Assembly (NCBI GenBank): GCA_020445045.1
Contig: JAGRHI010000156.1
Coordinates: 1 to 18,954, forward strand
Direction of reading: 5' to 3'
Source: Candidatus Competibacteraceae bacterium
GTDB lineage: Bacteria > Pseudomonadota > Gammaproteobacteria > Competibacterales > Competibacteraceae
Length of the DNA stretch: 18,954 nucleotides
Position numbers and translations under genes: made by a program. Within the stretch, counting starts at the first letter, position 1. Each line of letters starts with the position of its first letter. Below the pieces are notes generated by a model. It was given only the letters and a program-made list of their open reading frames with translations, made no database searches and had not been told where the DNA came from. Positions 15,605 through 18,954 of the stretch are shown in pieces.

Positions 15605-15624
15605 AGCCCGGCGACGACCGGGCT
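15605..15624 (-). terminator. GC-rich hairpin downstream of tcdA, possible weak terminator
   Basis: AGCCCGG (15605-15611) and CCGGGCT (15618-15624) form a perfect 7-bp stem with a 6-nt loop, 32 bp past the tcdA stop on the minus strand. The following minus-strand bases (ACCCATTT) give only a short T-run. Confidence 0.45.
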
Positions 15625-15655
15625 TGGGTCATCTTAACGCCTTCAAGCGCCGCGC

Positions 15656-16387
15656 TCATCCTTCACCCAGCAGCCGGCGAACGATGAACCCCGCCAGCAT
15701 CACCCCGAACAGCGCCGGCAGGTAGGCAATCGTCCCGTTCACCGCGCGCGGTCGACCCGGCGTATCGCCGCCGACCGGCCGATGCGGCAGCGGCGGACGG
15801 CGTGGCTCGTCGCTGTAGACCACGGGATAGTTCAGCGGCGCGTCCAGCGCCCGCAAGCGGCGACGCAACTCACGGGCCAACGGACACATCTGGGTCTGGT
15901 TCAATGGCGCCACCCGCACCCGAGTCACGTCCAGACAATTTCCCGCCCCCAGCGCCGAAATCACCGGCACGCCCCGACGCTGGCAGGACGCCACCAGCGC
16001 CGCCTTGCAGGCGATACTGTCGATGCAGTCGGCGACATAGTCATAAGGGGCGGCGGTCAGCAGCGTCTCGGCCGCCTCCGGCTGGAGAAACTGGCCAAGC
16101 GGGGTCAATTCGAGGGTGGGATCGATATCGCGCAGCCGCTCGGCCATCAGTTCGACCTTGGGTCGACCAAGGGTGGAATGCAGCGCCAACAACTGGCGGT
16201 TCAGATTGGAGGGCGACACCACGTCGTGATCCAGCAGGGTCAAGCGACCGATGCCGGCCCGGCCCAACGCCTCGGCGGCGTAACCGCCGACTCCGCCCAG
16301 CCCCGCCACCAGCACACGCGCCGCCCTTAATCGGGCCAGCCCAGCGGCGCCGATCAGGATCTCAGTGCGAGCCTGAGGGTACGGCAT
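15656..16387 (-). CDS. tcdA: tRNA threonylcarbamoyladenosine dehydratase TcdA (ThiF/E1-like)
   Basis: TcdA (CsdL) uses ATP to cyclise t6A37 of ANN-decoding tRNAs to ct6A. The 243-residue protein has the E1-like Rossmann core: VLVAGLGGVGGYAAEAL (GxGGVG, 29-34), LLDHDVVSPSNLNRQ (52-65) and DCIDSIACKAAL (120-131). The C-terminal TIAYLPALFGVMLAGFIVR fits the family end. It is about 25 residues shorter than E. coli TcdA (268), mostly from a compact end. ATG 16387 is chosen because the family N-terminus (a short lead to LIGAAGLARLRAARVLVAG) follows directly; the open frame to 16567 adds 60 residues of Pro/Arg-rich shadow translation of the TatD gene. The start lies 26 bp inside the 3' end of the TatD gene, suggesting coupling. 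ThiF or MoeB are alternatives, but no thiamine or molybdopterin genes are near. Confidence 0.9.
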   Translation of the reverse strand: MPYPQARTEILIGAAGLARLRAARVLVAGLGGVGGYAAEALGRAGIGRLTLLDHDVVSPSNLNRQLLALHSTLGRPKVELMAERLRDIDPTLELTPLGQFLQPEAAETLLTAAPYDYVADCIDSIACKAALVASCQRRGVPVISALGAGNCLDVTRVRVAPLNQTQMCPLARELRRRLRALDAPLNYPVVYSDEPRRPPLPHRPVGGDTPGRPRAVNGTIAYLPALFGVMLAGFIVRRLLGEG

Positions 16388-17153
16388 CGGGGATTCCGAA
16401 CAGCCGACGGGCGTTGGCACTGGTGGCGGCGGCGATCTCGGTCGGATCGGCCCCACGCAGTTCGGCGACGCAGGCCAGCACCTCCGGCAGGAAGGCCGGC
16501 TCGTTGCGCTGGCCGGGGTGGGCGCTCGCCGGCTGATCGGGCGAATCGGTCTCCAGCAGAAAACCATCCAGCGGCAGATACCGGAGCAAGCCGCGCAGGC
16601 GGGTGGCGCGCGGATAGGTCAACGGCCCGCCGAAGCCGAGCAGGAAATCCAGATCGAGCAACCGCCGGGCCTGGGCCTCGCTGCCGGAGAAGCTGTGCAC
16701 CACTCCGCGCACGCCGGCAAAACGCCGCAGGTACTTGATGACCTGATCCACCGCGTGACGGGCGTGCACGATCACCGGCAGATCGTGGCGGCGGGCCAGT
16801 CGCAGTTGTCCGGTGAAGTACTCGGCTTGCGCGCCGGCATCGAGGTCGGGCAGGTAGTAATCCAACCCGATCTCGCCGATGGCGGCGGGCTTTTCCCGAA
16901 CCACCCAGTCCGCCAGCGCGTCCAGATGCTCGGGTCGGTGCTCGGCCAGATAGGCCGGGTGCAGGCCATAGCTGGGATACAGCCCCGGATAACGCGCCGC
17001 GACCGCCCGGAGCTTCGGCCACAGCCGGGCGCTGACCGCGGCCAGCACTTGCGCCTCCACGCCGGCGGCCCGCGCTCGCTGATAGGCGGCGTCGCGGTCG
17101 CCATCGAAGCTGACGTCGTCGAAATGGGTGTGACTGTCGATCAGGATGGGCAT
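16362..17153 (-). CDS. TatD family metal-dependent hydrolase (DNase)
   Basis: A 263-residue TIM-barrel amidohydrolase-type protein. Metal ligands are visible: His8 and His10 in ILIDSHTHFDD, Glu94 in AIGEIGLDYY, His130 in VIVHARHA, His153 in GVVHSFSG and Asp203 in LLETDSPDQPA. TatD proteins act as 3'-5' exonucleases or D-aminoacyl-type hydrolases; despite the name they are not part of Tat export. The start at 17153 gives the canonical N-terminus; the same frame stays open upstream to 18023, but that part encodes Arg/Gly-rich sequence antisense in character to the AraC gene region and is not protein. It begins 11 bp after the AraC-type gene and overlaps tcdA by 26 bp, forming a likely three-gene transcript. 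Confidence 0.95.
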   Translation of the reverse strand: MPILIDSHTHFDDVSFDGDRDAAYQRARAAGVEAQVLAAVSARLWPKLRAVAARYPGLYPSYGLHPAYLAEHRPEHLDALADWVVREKPAAIGEIGLDYYLPDLDAGAQAEYFTGQLRLARRHDLPVIVHARHAVDQVIKYLRRFAGVRGVVHSFSGSEAQARRLLDLDFLLGFGGPLTYPRATRLRGLLRYLPLDGFLLETDSPDQPASAHPGQRNEPAFLPEVLACVAELRGADPTEIAAATSANARRLFGIPDAVPSGSH

Positions 17154-17164
17154 GGGAACATGGC

Positions 17165-17965
17165 TCAGGCGATCACGATCCGTACGTTGGCGGCACGGCC
17201 GAACACCGAGGAAGGCGTGATGCCGAACATCTTGCGAAAAGCCCGACTGAAGTGCGAGGAATCGGCGAAACCCACACCCAGCGCCGCATCGGTCAGCGTG
17301 CGGTCCTCGGCGATCAGCGCCGCCACGACCCGCATCCGGTGCCACTGCCGGAAGCGGCGGATCGGCACGCCGACTTCCTCCTTGAACAAATGCACCAGCC
17401 GAGTCGGCGACAGGTTCACATGCTCGGCCAGTTCGTTCATCGAGTAACCGCGCGCAAGATCTTCCTTCATCAGCTGGATCACCCGCTGGACGCGGCCATC
17501 CAACGGCCGCGGGCGGTCCTCGGGCCGTGATGGCGGAATCAGGCGCTCCAGCAAATCGTGAATGACGGTGGCATCCGGCTGGCGCTCCCAAGCCTCGCTC
17601 AGGACCGCCAGCACCTCGTCTTCGTGAGCCAGGTCGTACAGGCATTGCCATGCGCCGTCGAGCATGAGGTTCTGGATTGCCGGGTAATCCGAACTCTCCG
17701 GCTCGATGAACAGGATCGCCATGAGCGCGCCGCCGACCTGGATTGCGTGCGGACAACCCGGCGGCACCAATACACCGCGACTTTCTCGCCAACCGTCGCT
17801 TTCGCTTTCCAATACGCGAAACGGCTGGTCGATGCCCACGCACAGCGCCGCCGAACCCAAGCGGTGCTCGGCGATATCCGGCGGATGCCCCATGAATAAA
17901 GCGCGGTTTTTCCAAATATACAGCTTGCTCAATAGATTGCTTTCTCGGTGGTGATGACGAATCAA
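17165..17965 (-). CDS. AraC family transcriptional regulator
   Basis: Up to 266 residues: an N-terminal cupin-like sensing domain (VLVPPGCPHAIQVGGALM is the metal-free cupin strand pattern) and a C-terminal AraC DNA-binding domain with two helix-turn-helix units. The first HTH is YSMNELAEHVNLSPTRLVHL (174-193) and the second ALGVGFADSSHFSRAFRKMF (228-247). Loop GVPIRRFRQWHRMR is typical of AraC proteins. The ligand is unknown. The start is uncertain: TTG 17965 is the longest; TTG 17932 would begin just before the family motif LYIWKNRALFMG and has GAGAAAG 7 nt upstream; ATG 17893 would cut the first strand off. It heads the TatD-TcdA string and is divergent from sthA, with a direct repeat in between that could be its operator. 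Confidence 0.9.
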   Translation of the reverse strand: MIRHHHRESNLLSKLYIWKNRALFMGHPPDIAEHRLGSAALCVGIDQPFRVLESESDGWRESRGVLVPPGCPHAIQVGGALMAILFIEPESSDYPAIQNLMLDGAWQCLYDLAHEDEVLAVLSEAWERQPDATVIHDLLERLIPPSRPEDRPRPLDGRVQRVIQLMKEDLARGYSMNELAEHVNLSPTRLVHLFKEEVGVPIRRFRQWHRMRVVAALIAEDRTLTDAALGVGFADSSHFSRAFRKMFGITPSSVFGRAANVRIVIA

Positions 17966-18449
17966 GGGGCGGGTTTATCCCTTGCGCCACCACCGCTTGC
18001 CATGGGAAGCCGGCCGTTTCCACCGGCGAATGTCTCCCGCCCGCCAGTGGATCGTCACGGAAGTGTAGTGTTCTAGCGCGGGGCTAGCCAGTACCGACGA
18101 ATCGCCGTCATTTTCGACAAGCCTCTTTCCCGACACAACCCCTGGTCTTTCGAAATCCGCCACTTCCCTCATCTTGAGGACAGCCCGCCCGGCCACGGAT
18201 CGGGCAAGAATTCCAAGCCATGTACGACCCACCATCGTCGGTGACGCCCCACCATGACCCTCGGCGAGAAAGCGGCGGTGGCGATCCTGACTGCGGGGAG
18301 GAGCCCTTTCAGCGCCGTCACGACCGCGCCGAACCCCGGCCAAGGTCCTTTTTGCGCAAGTGTAAAAGGGTCTAAACTATCGGCTCGGAAAGAAAGATCC
18401 ATGAAGGCGATCCCCACTTTTTCGCCACCACCACCGACGAGCGCGACCA
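17966..18449. other. Long intergenic region between the AraC gene and sthA
   Basis: These 484 bp contain no ORF with family features. They hold a 12-bp direct repeat (18224-18255), a small inverted repeat CTAGC-5-GCTAG (18073-18087) and a mini-ORF ahead of sthA (18401-18469). No consensus sigma-70 promoter is obvious; TAAACT at 18372-18377 is the best -10 candidate for sthA. Length and contents suit a regulatory region for the two divergent genes. Confidence 0.6.
18224..18255. repeat. 12-bp direct repeat, 20-bp period, possible AraC-type operator
   Basis: ACGACCCACCAT (18224-18235) and ACGCCCCACCAT (18244-18255) match at 11 of 12 positions and start exactly 20 bp apart, so both lie on the same DNA face. 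AraC-family half-sites are usually direct repeats about two helical turns apart. Confidence 0.5.
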
Positions 18450-18469
18450 ATGAACGACCAGAACCATGA
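18401..18469 (+). other. 22-codon mini-ORF overlapping the sthA start (possible leader peptide)
   Basis: ATG 18401 opens MKAIPTFSPPPPTSATNERP plus two residues and stops at 18467-18469, 20 nt inside sthA in another frame. A GGAAAG at 18387-18392 and further purines precede it, while sthA itself has no clear Shine-Dalgarno. Four consecutive prolines are a known ribosome-pausing sequence relieved by EF-P. Translation is not proven. Confidence 0.35.
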
Positions 18470-18954
18470 TGTCATCGTGATCGGCACCGGCCCGGGAGGA
18501 GAAGGGGCCTCGATGAAAGCCGCCAAAGAAGGCAAGTCGGTGGCGGTGATCGAGAAACACCACTGGGTCGGCGGCGGCTGCACGCACTGGGGCACCATCC
18601 CATCCAAGGCGCTGCGCCACTCCATCAACCGGATGCTGGAATTCAATACCAGCCCGACGTTCCGCAACGCGCTTGGCGCCGCCCTCAAGTTGTCCTATCC
18701 CGACTTGCTGCGCTCCGCCGAATCGGTGATCGCCCGCCAGACCGCCATGCGCCGGGATTTCTACGAACGCAACCGCATCCGGCTGCGACACGGCCAAGCC
18801 CGGTTTCTCGACGCCCACACGCTGGAAGTGCGGGCTGGCGGTGCCATCGAACCGATCGTCCTCAGCGCCGATGCCTTCATCATCGCCTCGGGCTCGCATC
18901 CGTTCCGGCCGCGCGACATCGACTTCAACCACCCGCGCATCTTCGACAGCGACA
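18450..18954 (+). CDS. sthA: Soluble pyridine nucleotide transhydrogenase SthA (3' end outside window)
   Basis: SthA (UdhA) is a cytoplasmic FAD enzyme that moves reducing equivalents between NADPH and NAD+. The first 168 residues are present. Features are the FAD-binding DVIVIGTGPGGEGASMKAAK, then VGGGCTHWGTIPSKALRH, in which the second redox Cys of the disulfide reductase family is replaced by Thr, as usual for SthA. RRDFYERNRI and IIASGSHPFRP, DFNHPRIFDSD follow, nearly collinear with E. coli SthA. The ATG at 18450 gives the family N-terminus. No good Shine-Dalgarno precedes it, and a 22-codon ORF overlaps the start. The gene is divergent from an AraC-type regulator 484 bp away. Dihydrolipoamide dehydrogenase is excluded by the CTHWGT motif. 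Confidence 0.97.
   Translation, partial: MNDQNHDVIVIGTGPGGEGASMKAAKEGKSVAVIEKHHWVGGGCTHWGTIPSKALRHSINRMLEFNTSPTFRNALGAALKLSYPDLLRSAESVIARQTAMRRDFYERNRIRLRHGQARFLDAHTLEVRAGGAIEPIVLSADAFIIASGSHPFRPRDIDFNHPRIFDSD

Noticed and set aside
16388..16567. 60-residue N-terminal extension of TcdA
   Set aside because: It is a shadow of the TatD 3' end, rich in Pro, Arg and Ser; the family start is at 16387.
16362..18023. A single 553-residue open frame that looks like an N-terminal extension or fusion of the TatD protein
   Set aside because: Upstream of 17153 the frame translates Arg/Gly-rich sequence with no family features and lies over the AraC gene in another frame; the TatD N-terminus MPILIDSHTHFD is canonical.
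18254..18469. 71-residue plus-strand ORF upstream of sthA as a real gene
   Set aside because: Low-complexity composition and no family; only its last 22 codons, with a better-placed start, are kept as a speculative leader.
1..18954. CRISPR array, insertion sequence or prophage
   Set aside because: No regularly spaced repeats, transposase or integrase motifs, or phage structural genes were seen in any frame.

Overview
The window reads as a chromosomal segment of a high-GC gammaproteobacterium. TatC, TruA, HrpB, AmpD, class I FBP and SthA all resemble gammaproteobacterial forms, and a phasin-like protein next to fbp suggests a polyhydroxyalkanoate (PHA) storer. A Chromatiales or Competibacter-like lineage would fit, but that is inference; no rRNA or other taxonomic marker is present. 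Coding density is high, with 20 genes supported (tatC and sthA cut by the window edges). I see no insertion sequence, prophage, CRISPR array, tRNA or rRNA.

Layout. 1-1581 (+): 3' part of tatC, then a translationally coupled LrgA/LrgB pair. 1619-5649 (-): reading leftwards from 5649, three tandem roadblock/DUF2173-like paralogues, then a periplasmic YcbB-type L,D-transpeptidase with its own terminator, then truA. 5859-8402 (+): helicase hrpB, convergent with an orphan DUF4280 PAAR-like spike-tip protein (-). 8894-9283 (+): SirB2-like membrane protein that seems to start at CTG, facing a phasin-like gene (-) across a symmetrical terminator. 10127-11146 (+): fbp, with a good extended -10 promoter. 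11371-14418 (+): an 824-residue REC-REC-GGDEF-EAL protein with degenerate active sites, then ampD. 14411-17965 (-): a nitronate monooxygenase-like flavoprotein, and an AraC-regulator/TatD/TcdA gene string. 18450-end (+): sthA.

How the genes fit together. Cell-wall themes recur: LrgAB, the L,D-transpeptidase and AmpD. Carbon and redox storage recur too: phasin, FBP (gluconeogenesis) and SthA (NADPH/NADH balance). Signalling is represented by the FimX-like c-di-GMP protein, the AraC regulator and the roadblock trio. The least ordinary items are the tandem roadblock-like trio, the degenerate FimX-like protein with an Asn in the second receiver phosphosite, the orphan PAAR-like gene, the likely CTG start, a 12-bp direct repeat with a 20-bp period between the AraC gene and sthA, and a polyproline mini-ORF overlapping the sthA start.

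No clearly new multi-gene system was found. The best candidate for undescribed biology is the roadblock-like trio at 4521-5649.
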